The notes under the pieces are model-generated. The model saw only the letters and a program-made list of their open reading frames with translations. It had not been told where the DNA came from and ran no database searches. DNA of 64,000 nt from Congeria kusceri (Eukaryota; Mollusca; Bivalvia; Myida; Dreissenidae), in NCBI GenBank assembly GCA_027627225.1, contig CM051034.1:2648501-2712500 (forward strand), read 5' to 3'. Positions 52,916-64,000 of this stretch are shown here, piece by piece. The position numbers and the translations under genes were made by a program. Each line of letters opens with the position of its first letter. The stretch's first letter is position 1.

Positions 52916-53227
52916 AATTAGACTGAACCTTTCATGTAAAGCTATAGCAAAGCTCGGGCGAAACACATATTGTACTCGCCGTCGCGGAGTAAGCATACTC
53001 AATGCGAGTAATAACTCGACGTGTCCGCGCGGAGTTACGAGAGAGGTAGCAGATGCCCAAGTAGCTACAAAATCACGCGGCGGGACTCCACGAGCGGGTA
53101 CAGCGAATATTTGAGTAGCGAGGAGTAATTACGCCTACTCGATCACCCAACAACACGAATCTCGAAATATGTTTGTTTCGATGGAGTCATACTGTATTTA
53201 CACTGTGTGATTGTCTCTACACTTCAG

Positions 53228-53321
53228 TTCCGGATCCGGTCTGTGAACGCGACCTCAGAAGGCGGTGTCCTACACCAGTTGATGGTCGACAGCTTCGTCC
53301 AGCGCTCGGAACACGGCTATG
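53228..53321 (+). CDS. Lipid-transfer-like copy B, exon 2
   Basis: Acceptor cttcag, donor TATG|gtaatg; phase 0 in, phase 1 out. Encodes FRIRSVNATSEGGVLHQL, then VDSFVQRSEHGYG. Close paralogue of 302-395. The donor is followed at once by a terminal-inverted-repeat element (from 53324), so most of the donor consensus after GTA is transposon sequence. No exon 3 was found up to 64 kb. Confidence 0.78.
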
Positions 53322-53323
53322 GT

Positions 53324-53632
53324 AATGCACCTATTAGTATTTTGCCCTAGCAGGAGGAGCGGCGGGCTGACCCAGGGGAATATGACTAATTTAATTGTTG
53401 GGGTCTAATTCCCCACCCTAGAGCTAAGCATTTTTGTCTAACTCCCCACAGTGGGAGGTGATGCATAGTGTATCAAATGGCCCGGGGGCCACATAATACT
53501 GGGATCCCAATTCCGACCAGTCTATTTCCCGGGACCAGGAATCATTCGGCCTGTCAAATTCCCGTCTGTCGGGAATCGCTTTTAGTCTAAAGTCCCGTGT
53601 ATGGCCGCAGCATAGTGATAGATGCATAAACT
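53324..53632 (+). mobile_element. TIR element, ATGCACCTATCAATATTTT family (copy 3, at a splice donor)
   Basis: Starts ATGCACCTATTAGTATTTTG directly after the GTA of the copy B exon 2 donor and ends GTGATAGATGCAT. Shares TTAATTGTTGGGGTCTAATT...CCCACCCTAGAG and GGAATCGCTTTTAGTCTAA with copy 2. Confidence 0.8.
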
Positions 53633-53639
53633 TACAGTT

Positions 53640-54760
53640 ATTAGCTATTAAACCCAAATTATTTGATTCAAAATATCAACCTTGAAGTTTTTTTTGAATA
53701 AGTTATTTTAATCGGATTAGTACAATTATTAAACGATATTCGGCATTTGCACAAACATGTGCATTTGGAGAACGTCTTTTCAATTTCGTATATCATTGTT
53801 CAAAACAACTGAATATCATTTGACGATACAGTAAATGGCTCTCGTGTTATAATCCTTGTATTTGTATTTCTTTGATTTCTTAAACATTAATACACGCAAG
53901 TAAATCATATATAAACAATGAAATGCAATGAACACTGTTATGGTGTGAATATATATTTGCTATATTGTACTCTTTCTTCTATGAACAGTTTATTAATTTC
54001 AACCAATTAATTTTCTTGGAAGGATTCATTAAGGTCTGCCGGTTATGTAGTCAGAAGTTGGCTTAGATAGAAACGCCGAAAAAAGCCGGGATGAAAGCTC
54101 ACGGCTGGCCTTCAGTTGGCAAAATAACCTTGAAATCAAACCCTAAATAGATCTGTACTTTTTACAGATAGCAATTCGTTGGATTGTTTTGGACAATGCA
54201 CTAAACAACTTTAAACCAGTCTGCATTTTTGTGCTAAGCTAGTCTGAAATCTTGTGATTGCGTCGAGTGCCAAAAAAAAAAGAGAAGAAAAACCTAGCTG
54301 TTTAAAAAAAAATAAACAATATAAAACAGTGTAATCTGGCAATTATACCAATTACCACAGAAAGTATTCAATCGGACGTCTAGGTACTTAAGTAAACAAT
54401 AGAATAATACCGTTGACTTCGCCTCGTGTGGGAACGAATATTGATCTAAGGCATTACATGTTCTACTTGTCGAGTTGCTAATGCATACGTTAACGTTAAT
54501 CATTCTTAAATACCGTGCCATTAGACCGATACACATTCCGCAAATAGACTTCCGAGAAGTAAAATACATGTATTCGTTCAAAATCTATACCCTTTCTATG
54601 AATAGCGGTGGCATAACATAGATCCCGGGCGGACGTAGAGTGGAGTGGACGCGAGGAATGCCCCCCCCCCTCCCCACTAAAATTCTTTAATATTCAATGT
54701 TTTAAAGCTCACAATAGCATGAACACTTCTAGTCCAGTTATTTTACTGTGCGTATTTTTA
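53640..54760. other. Intron 2 of copy B, nothing recognised
   Basis: No exon matching the microexon or exon 4 of copy A, no tandem repeat. A C-run lies at 54661-54670. Confidence 0.4.
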
Positions 54761-54769
54761 GTTTAAGAA

Positions 54770-54995
54770 ATAATTTTCGACTTGGAGTTCTGATATGTTG
54801 TTTATTTGCCGATAAACAACGATAATGCGGAAATTATATCGATTTTAACATGATTTGACAATTATTTTGGCAATTGTAATGATAACTACACTTTACTATG
54901 CTCCGCTGAGAATCGGGACTATTTTGGCTTAGTTATTGGGTAGTTTAATGGCGATAATTTTGTTTTTTCGTCTATAGAATAATTAGCGAGTCTCA
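54770..54995. mobile_element. ATCGTTGTTTATCGG-family element (inverted copy)
   Basis: TTGTTTATTTGCCGATAAAC, TTTTAACATGATTTGACA, TTTACTATGCTCCGCTGAGA and TCTATAGAATAATTAGCGAG are the family blocks in reverse orientation. Confidence 0.75.
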
Positions 54996-54999
54996 TATT

Positions 55000-56400
55000 A
55001 GAATAAATATTATATTATGTCGGCCGAGTTTAACGTTATTGTCGCTTTCCTCGTTTACTCGTGTATGTACCATCTGTAGTTTGATACCGTCCAACGGTTA
55101 GCGCAGACCCGCTACATGTGGCGCCTTAGGCAGTACAGTGACGTCATCAGTGTTAATTCTAACGCGTGGAAATTGTGTATTCCACCCCTGAATTCCAGGA
55201 CGAATTCCCATTGGAGTGGGCATGTAGTTCGCGGTTCGAACTTAAAGCAGCAGTCCATAAATATGTTTAAAAAATGCAAATTTGCAGAAATCTTTTTTAA
55301 TTGACATCTTACCGATCAAAATACAAAAAAAAACGCATTGAACTCGGTAAAATAATAAAGTTTTGGTCACTCGTTATCCTATAGTTTCTGTTTGCGATGC
55401 CTCTGGAGTAAATCGGCGTGTTCATTATGTATATTACGTTCGTACCAAGCGTGTTCGAACATAGACATATTTACATGCATTTCTTAAAAAAGAAATGTTT
55501 TTCAGTGAAATAAACGTTGTAAGCGTTCATTGGAGCTAATGAAAATTTAAAATGCATTGAATTATATTCTATGGACTGCGGCTTTAAAGGTGAACGGTCA
55601 AGCTTATAACAAACGTTATATATTGATTTTAAACATAAATGAAGCCATATCAAACCAAATTTTCTTACCAGTTTACACAAACGGTGTCTACAAAAGCGAG
55701 TATAGCAAAGAAATCGAACCGAAATCCTGCACATTTCTCTCGATGCGCCATTTAGTTTGAAACCGGATGTGACGTAGTAACTCACCAACGTTTCTATTTA
55801 TTTTTTGTTAAAGACTACAGAAAAGCATTGAATATCATGCTAAAACGCACCGTACCAATGATATATGTTTTTCGATCGAAATAAAGAAGCATGTGTCAGA
55901 TAAATGTAGCTTTAATGGACAGATCACTGGGCGGTTCTTTGAACTCAGGTGGGAGAACACTCGCCCTGTAAGCGAGCGGTCATGTGCTCGCGTCAGTGAG
56001 TCGCTGCTCAATTGTCTCACACAATGGAAAATAATTGATGTTAATCCTGAAATAGAATGCTATTTATATTTGATAAAAATAAAGATGTATGGGGTGGGGA
56101 GGTAGGAAGGGTCAGTCATATTCAGCGCCTTCAAATTCCCCGGTATCTCCGAGGGTTTGAGGCCCTATGCCTCGCTACACGTGATTCCATCTAAGATCAA
56201 ACATTCACGTTGAGTGAATGCAAAGTCTAATAATTGTTCATGCTTCCGTTTTGTTAAAGGTATAGCTGCATATGACACAGTTTTTCAGTGTCTGATTAAT
56301 CGAAATCATATTCTTAATCCACGGATGTATATAATTTTACAAAAAACTGAAGTCGAGTCAAATTGAAACATGAACACCGGAGGTTTAAAAAAATGTAAGC
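55000..56400. other. Gene-free stretch, nothing firmly recognised
   Basis: Several short open frames without splice context. A possible tRNA-like piece at 55945-56000 (CACTCGCCCTGTAAGCGAGC) does not fold as a full tRNA. Confidence 0.35.
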
Positions 56401-56419
56401 GCGCGGAACTATAAATATG

Positions 56420-56895
56420 CTTAAATATTGATGAAATGAAATTTGATTTGCAACATTAATTATGCGCACCGATTTTCAACATATATGACATCTTATTTGC
56501 AACATTAATTATGAACACCGATTTTCAACTAAGATGAACTGAAATTTGATTTGATTTGCAACATTAATTATGTATTCCGGAACCGATTTTAAACATTGTT
56601 GAATTGAAATTTGATACGCAACATTACTTATGTATACCTGAACCGATTTTAAATATTTTTTAATGAAATTTAATTTTTGCATTAATTATGAATACCTGAA
56701 GCTATTTTAAATATTGTTAAAATGAAATTTGATTAGCAACATTAATTATGAATACCTGAAGCGATTTTAAATTTTGTTGAAATAAAATTTGATTTGCAAC
56801 AATAATTATGTAAACCTGAACCGATTTTAAATATTGTTGAACTGAAATTTGATTTGCAACATTAATTGTGTATACCTAAACCGATTTTCAAACTG
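56420..56895. repeat. About 57-bp diverged tandem repeat, about 8 copies
   Basis: TGAAATTTGATTTGCAACAT, TAATTATGTATACCTGAA and CCGATTTTAAATATTG recur. Confidence 0.88.
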
Positions 56896-57184
56896 TCATC
56901 TATACGGAAGTTTGGTACTTTAACTCGCAAGACTTAAAATAAATGTAAATAAATGTCAATTTATTGTTGATAGGCTCAATGCATAAGAACATATTATCGA
57001 TTCCGAACCGGGAAGTACCTATTCAAAATATGATTGGGTATTGGTAAGTTTTCCAATCACGTTAATCTACCTATTTACGTGGGTTAAAGGTTTAAAGTGT
57101 TCGACGCAATATTTTTTTTTTTTTTATAGAATGCCATTGAAGTGTTAAACAAGAATGTCCTCGTACTACAAGAACCCGGGCCAC

Positions 57185-57562
57185 TTTACAGATATTGATG
57201 AGATAGATGTTATCCACTACAGATATTTATGAGATAGATGTTATCCACTACAGATAATATTGATGAGATAGATGTTATCCACTACATATATTGATGAGAT
57301 AGATGTTAACCACTACAGATATTGATGAGATAGATGTTATCCACTACAGATATTGATGAGATAGATGTTATCCACTACAGATATTGATGAGATAGATGTT
57401 ATCCACTACAGATATTGATGAGATAGATGTTATCCACTACAGATATTGATGAGATAGATATTATCCACTACAGATATTGATGAGATAGATGTTACCCACT
57501 ACAGATATTGATGAGATAGATGTTACCCACTACAGATATTGATGAGATAGATGTTATCCACA
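57185..57562 (+). repeat. 31-bp minisatellite, about 12 copies
   Basis: CAGATATTGATGAGATAGAT plus GTTATCCACTA, with a few insertions in the first copies and TTACCC variants in the last. Confidence 0.95.
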
Positions 57563-57864
57563 TTTATCGCGGACGTTGTTCAGAGGCACTCTTTAAAGCG
57601 TCTATTACTAATGAGTTTGTTTGTTTCAAGAGTTATCGAAGGACTTCAATAAATCAAAGCAGTTTGTTCATCAACTTTTTTATCGTTGGTGCAGCGTTTG
57701 TCCTATTTGAAAATCAGCACGTATCTAAAGTGTTTTGTATTGACATGTTTGAACATACCATTTTATGACTTTATGTCTCACATCATCAATTCAATTACCG
57801 GGTTCAACAAAACCAGGGCCCGCATTCACAAAGCTCTTTAGGGAAAAATTCATAAAATTCTCCC

Positions 57865-60800
57865 AGTCTATGATTGTTTCATTTAGAGTTCTAGTCTATG
57901 GCTGTTTCATGCAGAGCTCTAGTCTATGGCTGTTTCATTTAGAGTTCTAATCTATGGCTGTGTCATTTAGAGTTTTATTCCTTGGCTGTTTCATTTAGAG
58001 TTCTAATATATGGCTGTTTCAGTTCGAGTTCTGGTCTATGGCTGTTTCATTTCGAGTTCTAGTCTATGGCTGTTTCATTTAGAGTTCTAGTCTATGGCTG
58101 TTTCATTTAGAGTTCTAGTCTATGGCTGTCTCATGTAGAGCTCTAGTCTATGGCTGTTTCATTTAGAGTTCTAGTCTACGGCTGTTTCATGCAGAGCTCT
58201 AGTCTATGACTGTTTAATTTCGAAATCTAGTCTATGGTCGTTTCATTTAAGTTCTAGTCTATGGCTGTTTCATTTAAGTTCTAGTCTATGGCTGTTTCAT
58301 TTAGAGATCTAGTCTATGGCTGTTTCATTTAGAGTTCTAGTCTATGGCTGTTTCATTTAGAGTTCTAGTCTATGGCTGTTTCATTTAGAGTTCTGGTCTA
58401 TGGCTGTTTCATTTAAGTTCTAGTCTATGGCTGTTTCATTTAAGTTCTAGTCTATGGCTGTTTCATTAAAGATCTAGTCTATGGCTGTTTCATTAAAGAT
58501 CTAGTCTATTGCTGTTTCATTTAAGTTCTAGTCTATGGCTGTTTCATTTAAGTTCTAGTCTATGGCTGTTTCATTTAAGTTCTAGTCTATGGCTGTTTCA
58601 TTCAGAGTTCTAGTCTATGGTTGTTTTATTTAGAGTTCCAGTCTATTTCTGTTTCATTTAGAGTTCTGGTCTATGGCTGTTTCATTTAAGTTCTAGTCTA
58701 TGGCTGTTTCATTTAAGTTCTAGTCTATGGCTGTTTCATTTAAGTTCTAGTCTATGGCTGTTTCATTTAAGATCTAGTCTATGGCTGTTTCATTTAAGTT
58801 CTAGTCTATGGCTGTCTCATGTAGAGCTCTAGTCTATGGCTGTTTCATTTAGAGTTCTAGTCTACGGCTGTTTCATGCAGAGCTCTAGTCTATGACTGTT
58901 TAATTTCGAAATCTAGTCTATGGTCGTTTCATTTAAGTTCTAGTCTATGGCTGTTTCATTTAAGTTCTAGTCTATGGCTGTTTCATTTAGAGATCTAGTC
59001 TATGGCTGTTTCATTTAGAGTTCTAGTCTATGGCTGTTTCATTTAGAGTTCTAGTCTATGGCTGTTTCATTCAGAGTTCTGGTCTATGGCTGTTTCATTT
59101 AAGTTCTAGTCTATGGCTGTTTCATTTAAGTTCTAGTCTATGGCTGTTTCATTAAAGATCTAGTCTATGGCTGTTTGATTAAAGATCTAGTCTATGGCTG
59201 TTTCATTTAAGTTCTAGTCTATGGCTGTTTCATTTAAGTTCTAGTCTATGGCTGTTTCATTTAAGTTCTAGTCTATGGCTGTTTCATTTAAGTTCTAGTC
59301 TATGGCTGTTTCATTTAAGTTCTAGTCTATGGCTGTTTCATTTAAGTTCTAGTCTATGGCTGTTTCATTTAAGATCTAGTCTATGGCTGTTTCATTTAAG
59401 TTCTAGTCTATGGCTGTTTCATTTAAGTTCTAGTCTATGGCTGTTTCATTTAGAGTTCCAGTCTATGGCTGTTTCATTTAGAGTTCTGGTCTATGGCTGT
59501 TTCATTCAGAGTTCTGGTCTATGGCTGTTTCATTTAGAGTTCCAGTCTATGGCTGTTTCATTTAGAGTTCTGGTCTATGGCTGTTTCATTTAGAGTTCCA
59601 GTCTATGGCTGTTTCATTTAGAGTTCTGGTCTATGGCTTTTTCATTTAAGATCTAGTCTATAGCTGTTTCATTTAAGTTCTAGTCTATGGCTGTTTCATT
59701 TAAGTTCTAGTCTATGGCTGTTTCATTTAGAGATCTAGTCTATGGCTATTTCATTTAGAGTTCTAGTCTATGGCTGTTTGATTTAGAGTTCTAGTCTATG
59801 GCTGTTTCATTTAGAGTTTTAGTCTATGGCTGTTTGATTTAGAGTTCTAATCTATGGCTGTTTCATTCAGAGTTCTAGTCTATGGCTGTTTCATTTAGAG
59901 TTCCAGTCTATGGCTGTTTCATTTAGAGTTCTAGTCTATGGCTGTTTGATTTAGAGTTCTAATCTATGGCTGTTTCATTCAGAGTTCTAGTCTATGGCTG
60001 TTTGATTTAGAGTTCTAGTCTATGGCTGTTTCATTCAGAGTTCTAGTCTATGGCTGTTTCATTCAGAGTTCTAGTCTATGGCTGTTTCATTCAGAGTTCT
60101 AGTCTATGGCTGTTTCATTTAGAGTTCCAGTCTATGGCTGTTTCAATTAGAGTTCTAGTCTATGGCTGTTTGATTTAGAGTTCTAATCTATGGCTGTTTC
60201 ATTCAGAGTTCTAGTCTATGGCTGTTTGATTTAGAGTTCTAATCTATGGCTGTTTCATTCAGAGTTCTAGTCTATGGCTGTTTGATTTAGAGTTCTAGTC
60301 TATGGCTGTATCATTTAGAGTTCTAGTCTATGGCTGTTTGATTTAGAGTTCTAATCTATGGCTGTTTCATTCAGAGTTCTAGTCTATGGCTGTTTCATTC
60401 AGAGTTCTAGTCTATGGCTGTTTGATTTAGAGTTCTAGTCTATGGCTGTTTCATTCAGACTTCTAGTCTATGGCTGTTTCATTCAGAGTTCTAGTCTATG
60501 GTTGTTTTATTTAGAGTTCCAGTCTATGACTGTTTCATTTAGAGTTCTAGTCTATGGTTGTTTGATTTAGAGTTCTAATCTATGGCTGTTTCATTCAGAG
60601 TTCTAGTCTATGGCTGTTTGATTTAGAGTTCTAGTCTATGGCTGTATCATTTAGAGTTCTAGTCTATGGCTGTTTGATTTAGAGTTCTAATCTATGGCTG
60701 TTTCATTCAGAGTTCTAGTCTATGGCTGTTTCATTCAGAGTTCTAGTCTATGGCTGTTTGATTTAGAGTTCTAGTCTATGGCTGTTTCATTCAGACTTCT

Positions 60801-63150
60801 AGTCTATGGCTGTTTCATTCAGAGTTCTAGTCTATGGTTGTTTTATTTAGAGTTCCAGTCTATGACTGTTTCATTTAGAGTTCTAGTCTATGGTTGTTTG
60901 ATTTAGAGTTCTAGTCTATGGCTGTTTCATTTAGAGTTCTAGTCTATGGTTGTTTGATTTAGAGTTCTAGTCTATGACTGTTTTATTTAGAGTTCCAGTC
61001 TATGACTGTTTCATTTAGAGTTCTAGTCTATGGCTGTTTCATTTAGAGTTCTAATCTATGGCTGTTTCATTCAGAGTTCTAGTCTATGGCTGTTTTATTT
61101 AGAGTTCCAGTCTATGACTGTTTCATTTAGAGTTCCAGTCTATGGTTGTTTGATTTAGAGTTCTAGTCTATGGCTGTTTGATTTAGAGTTCTAGTCTATG
61201 GCTGTTTGATTTAGAGTTCTAGTCTATGACTGTTTTATTTAGAGTTCCAGTCTATGACTGTTTCATTTAGAGTTCTAGTCTATGACTGTTTTATTTAGAG
61301 TTCCAGTCTATGACTGTTTCATTTAGAGTTCTAGTCTATGGCTGTTTCATTTAGAGTTCCAGTCTATGACTGTTTGATTTAGAGTTCCAGTCTATGACTG
61401 TTTTATTTAGAGTTCCAGTCTATGACTGTTTCATTTAGAGTTCTAGTCTATGACTGTTTCATTTAGAGTTCTAGTCTATGACTGTTTCATTTAGAGTTCT
61501 AGTCTATGACTGTTTTATTTAGAGTTCTAGTCTATGACTGTTTCATTTAGAGTTCTAGTCTATGGCTGTTTCATTTAGAGTTCTAGTCTATGACTGTTTC
61601 ATTTAGAGTTCCAGTCTATGACTGTTTCATTTAGAGTTCTAGTCTATGACTGTTTCATTTAGAGTTCCAGTCTATGACTGTTTCATTTAGAGTTCCAGTC
61701 TATGACTGTTTCATTTAGAGTTCCAGTCTATGACTGTTTTATTTAGAGTTCCAGTCTATGACTGTTTCATTTAGAGTTCCAGTCTATGACTGTTTCATTT
61801 AGAGTTCTAGTCTATGACTGTTTCATTTAGAGTTCCAGTCTATGACTGTTTCATTTAGAGTTCCAGTCTATGACTGTTTCATTTAGAGTTCCAGTCTATG
61901 ACTGTTTCATTTAGAGTTCTAGTCTATGACTGTTTGATTTAGAGTTCCAGTCTATGACTGTTTCATTTAGAGTTCCAGTCTATGACTGTTTCATTTAGAG
62001 TTCCAGTCTATGGTTGTTTCATTCAGAGTTCCAGTCTATGACTGTTTCATTTAGAGTTCTAGTCTATGGTTGTTTGATTTAGAGTTCCAGTCTATGACTG
62101 TTTCATTTAGAGTTCCAGTCTATGACTGTTTCATTCAGAGTTCCAGTCTATGACTGTTTTATTTAGAGTTCCAGTCTATGACTGTTTCATTTAGAGTTCT
62201 AGTCTATGACTGTTTCATTTAGAGTTCCAGTCTATGACTGTTTGATTTAGAGTTCTAATCTATGGCTGTTTCATTTAGAGTTCTAGTCTATGACTGTTTC
62301 ATTTAGAGTTCTAGTCTATGACTGTTTGATTTAGAGTTCTAGTCTATGACTGTTTCATTTAGAGTTCTAGTCTATGACTGTTTCATTTAGAGTTCCAGTC
62401 TATGACTGTTTCATTTAGAGTTCCAGTCTATGACTGTTTGATTTAGAGTTCTAGTCTATGACTGTTTGATTTAGAGTTCTAGTCTATGACTGTTTGATTT
62501 AGAGTTCTAGTCTATGACTGTTTCATTTAGAGTTCCAGTCTATGACTGTTTGATTTAGAGTTCTAGTCTATGACTGTTTCATTTAGAGTTCCAGTCTATG
62601 GCTGTTTGATTTAGAGTTCTAATCTATGGCTGTTTCATTCAGAGTTCTAGTCTATGGTTGTTTCATTCAGAGTTCCAGTCTATGACTGTTTCATTCAGAG
62701 TTCTAGTCTATGGCTGTTTCATTTAGAGTTCCAGTCTATGACTGTTTCATTCAGAGTTCTAGTCTATGACTGTTTCATTCAGAGTTCCAGTCTATGGCTG
62801 TTTGATTTAGAGTTCTAGTCTATGACTGTTTCATTCAGAGTTCTAGTCTATGACTGTTTCATTTAGAGTTCTAGTCTATGACTGTTTCATTCAGAGTTCT
62901 AGTCTATGACTGTTTCATTCAGAGTTCTAGTCTATGACTGTTTCATTTAGAGTTCCAGTCTATGACTGTTTCATTTAGAGTTCTAGTCTATGACTGTTTC
63001 ATTTAGAGTTCCAGTCTATGACTGTTTGATTTAGAGTTCTAGTCTATGACTGTTTCATTTAGAGTTCCAGTCTATGACTGTTTGATTTAGAGTTCCAGTC
63101 TATGACTGTTTCATTTAGAGTTCTAGTCTATGACTGTTTCATTTAGAGTT
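57865..63150 (+). repeat. Giant 26-28-bp minisatellite, about 190 copies (5.3 kb)
   Basis: Unit TTCTAGTCTATGGCTGTTTC plus ATTTAGAG (28 bp) or ATTTAAG-type 26-bp variants. Left part carries TATGGCTG and the short variant; from about 61.2 kb TATGACTG dominates. Longer blocks are duplicated: about 58128 again at about 58812, and about 60305 again at about 60650. Lies in intron 2 of copy B or past its end. Confidence 0.95.
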
Positions 63151-63301
63151 CTTTTTACAATAAATAGTGCTTAGATGTTTCATTATTTACCCTCTTGTAA
63201 ACAGAAATCATTGGATCTCACATTGAAAAATGTATCTGAAATTTTCACATAAGTACCAGTTAAGTTAAGATTTTCCTTCCGAGCCTCGTGAATACGAAAC
63301 G

Positions 63302-63563
63302 TGGGACCATATTCCGGAAATATTTTAAGTTGATCTTTAAATAATTTCACTTAAGTTCCTTTTTTGTAATGTTATATTTTTAACACTACGCAGAAGTTAA
63401 TAATTCCAATTACAGTTAAGTAAAAAATAGATAATAGTAAGTTTATAATTAGTGAACGCTTAGCAGAATTTCATGTATACATAGCATAAAATGCTTAAGA
63501 AAAATGATGATTTTAAGGTTAAGGATAAGATTTCAGCTTAAATGTTTCTGGAATACGACCCCT
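63302..63563. mobile_element. MITE, second copy of the 8753 family
   Basis: Starts GGGACCATATTCCGGAAATA and ends AAATGTTTCTGGAATACGAC...CCC. Internal AATTTCATGTATACAT and TTAAGAAAAATGATGA match the 8753 element in reverse. Confidence 0.78.
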
Positions 63564-63569
63564 GTTAGT

Positions 63570-64000
63570 TTCAACTTAACGTTTGACTATTGAAAACGCT
63601 TGCTAGTTTATATGATCATTTTGTTTCGTTGGTGAATATTGAGGAATATGTGATTTTGTTTGGAAATGTTCATGAACACCACATTTATATTACCAAGAAA
63701 TGTTAATGTAAAACAATACTCTTCATTATAGATGATTATATAATTATCTGCCTCATTAGAAGAACAATTTTACGTATTAATGAATACACGCCAATAAATT
63801 AAAAAACAAAGGCCCACATGCATAAAAAATATCAAGAAAAAAACATTAACAGATGGCTATAAGAACACGTCTTCGCCCACCAACTTTATCTCTTCTGATA
63901 GTATATTAAATCATGTAATATGTTAATATCATTTAAACACGTATACTTCAATTTAATGATATCCCAGTAATTCGAATATATTGACATAAATTCTTTTCGT
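63570..64000. other. Window end, nothing recognised
   Basis: AT-rich. No exon or repeat structure seen. Confidence 0.4.

Overview
The window is animal nuclear DNA: short exons with GT-AG borders, phase-matched introns, AT-rich introns and intergenic DNA, and a very high load of minisatellites and non-autonomous transposable elements. Several repeats look like those I remember from bivalve genomes: the 37.96-38.22 kb palindrome with a cytosine-guanine-rich stem, a SINE at 52.6-52.9 kb, and the 42.2-44.3 kb repeat block. I infer a heterodont bivalve mollusc, possibly a dreissenid mussel. That identification is from memory and has not been checked.

The main gene lies on the minus strand from 48799 to 14846. 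I assembled 21 exons by eye. Every junction has usable splice sites, every phase fits, and the chain gives one open frame of 1,420 codons. The product is a secreted, glycosylated protein with a signal peptide, an unrecognised N-terminal region of about 450 residues, and then apparently four tandem copies of the Hedgehog signalling (HH_signal) fold. No Hint autoprocessing domain is visible. Copy 1 keeps the calcium-site residues of Hedgehog. Copies 1-3 have a phenylalanine in place of the first zinc-ligand histidine. Two furin-type sites, RRKR and RKKR, suggest conventional proteolytic processing.

Two copies of a second gene lie on the plus strand. Their product resembles the N-terminal part of large lipid transfer proteins (microsomal triglyceride transfer protein / vitellogenin family). 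Copy A contributes exons 2-6 (302-16695). Its sixth exon sits inside intron 19 of the Hedgehog-like gene on the opposite strand, so the two genes are interleaved. Copy B contributes exons 1-2 (49284-53321) and starts 485 bp from the Hedgehog-like start codon, so the two genes form a divergent pair.

Layout: 0-17 kb holds lipid-transfer copy A among minisatellites; 14.8-48.8 kb holds the Hedgehog-like gene; 48.8-49.3 kb is the shared divergent promoter region; 49.3-53.3 kb holds the start of copy B; 53.3-64 kb is gene-free as far as I can see and dominated by a 5.3-kb minisatellite of 26-28-bp units. In two introns of the Hedgehog-like gene, an exon end together with its splice donor has been tandemly amplified (5 copies at 88 bp, and about 9 copies at about 80 bp).
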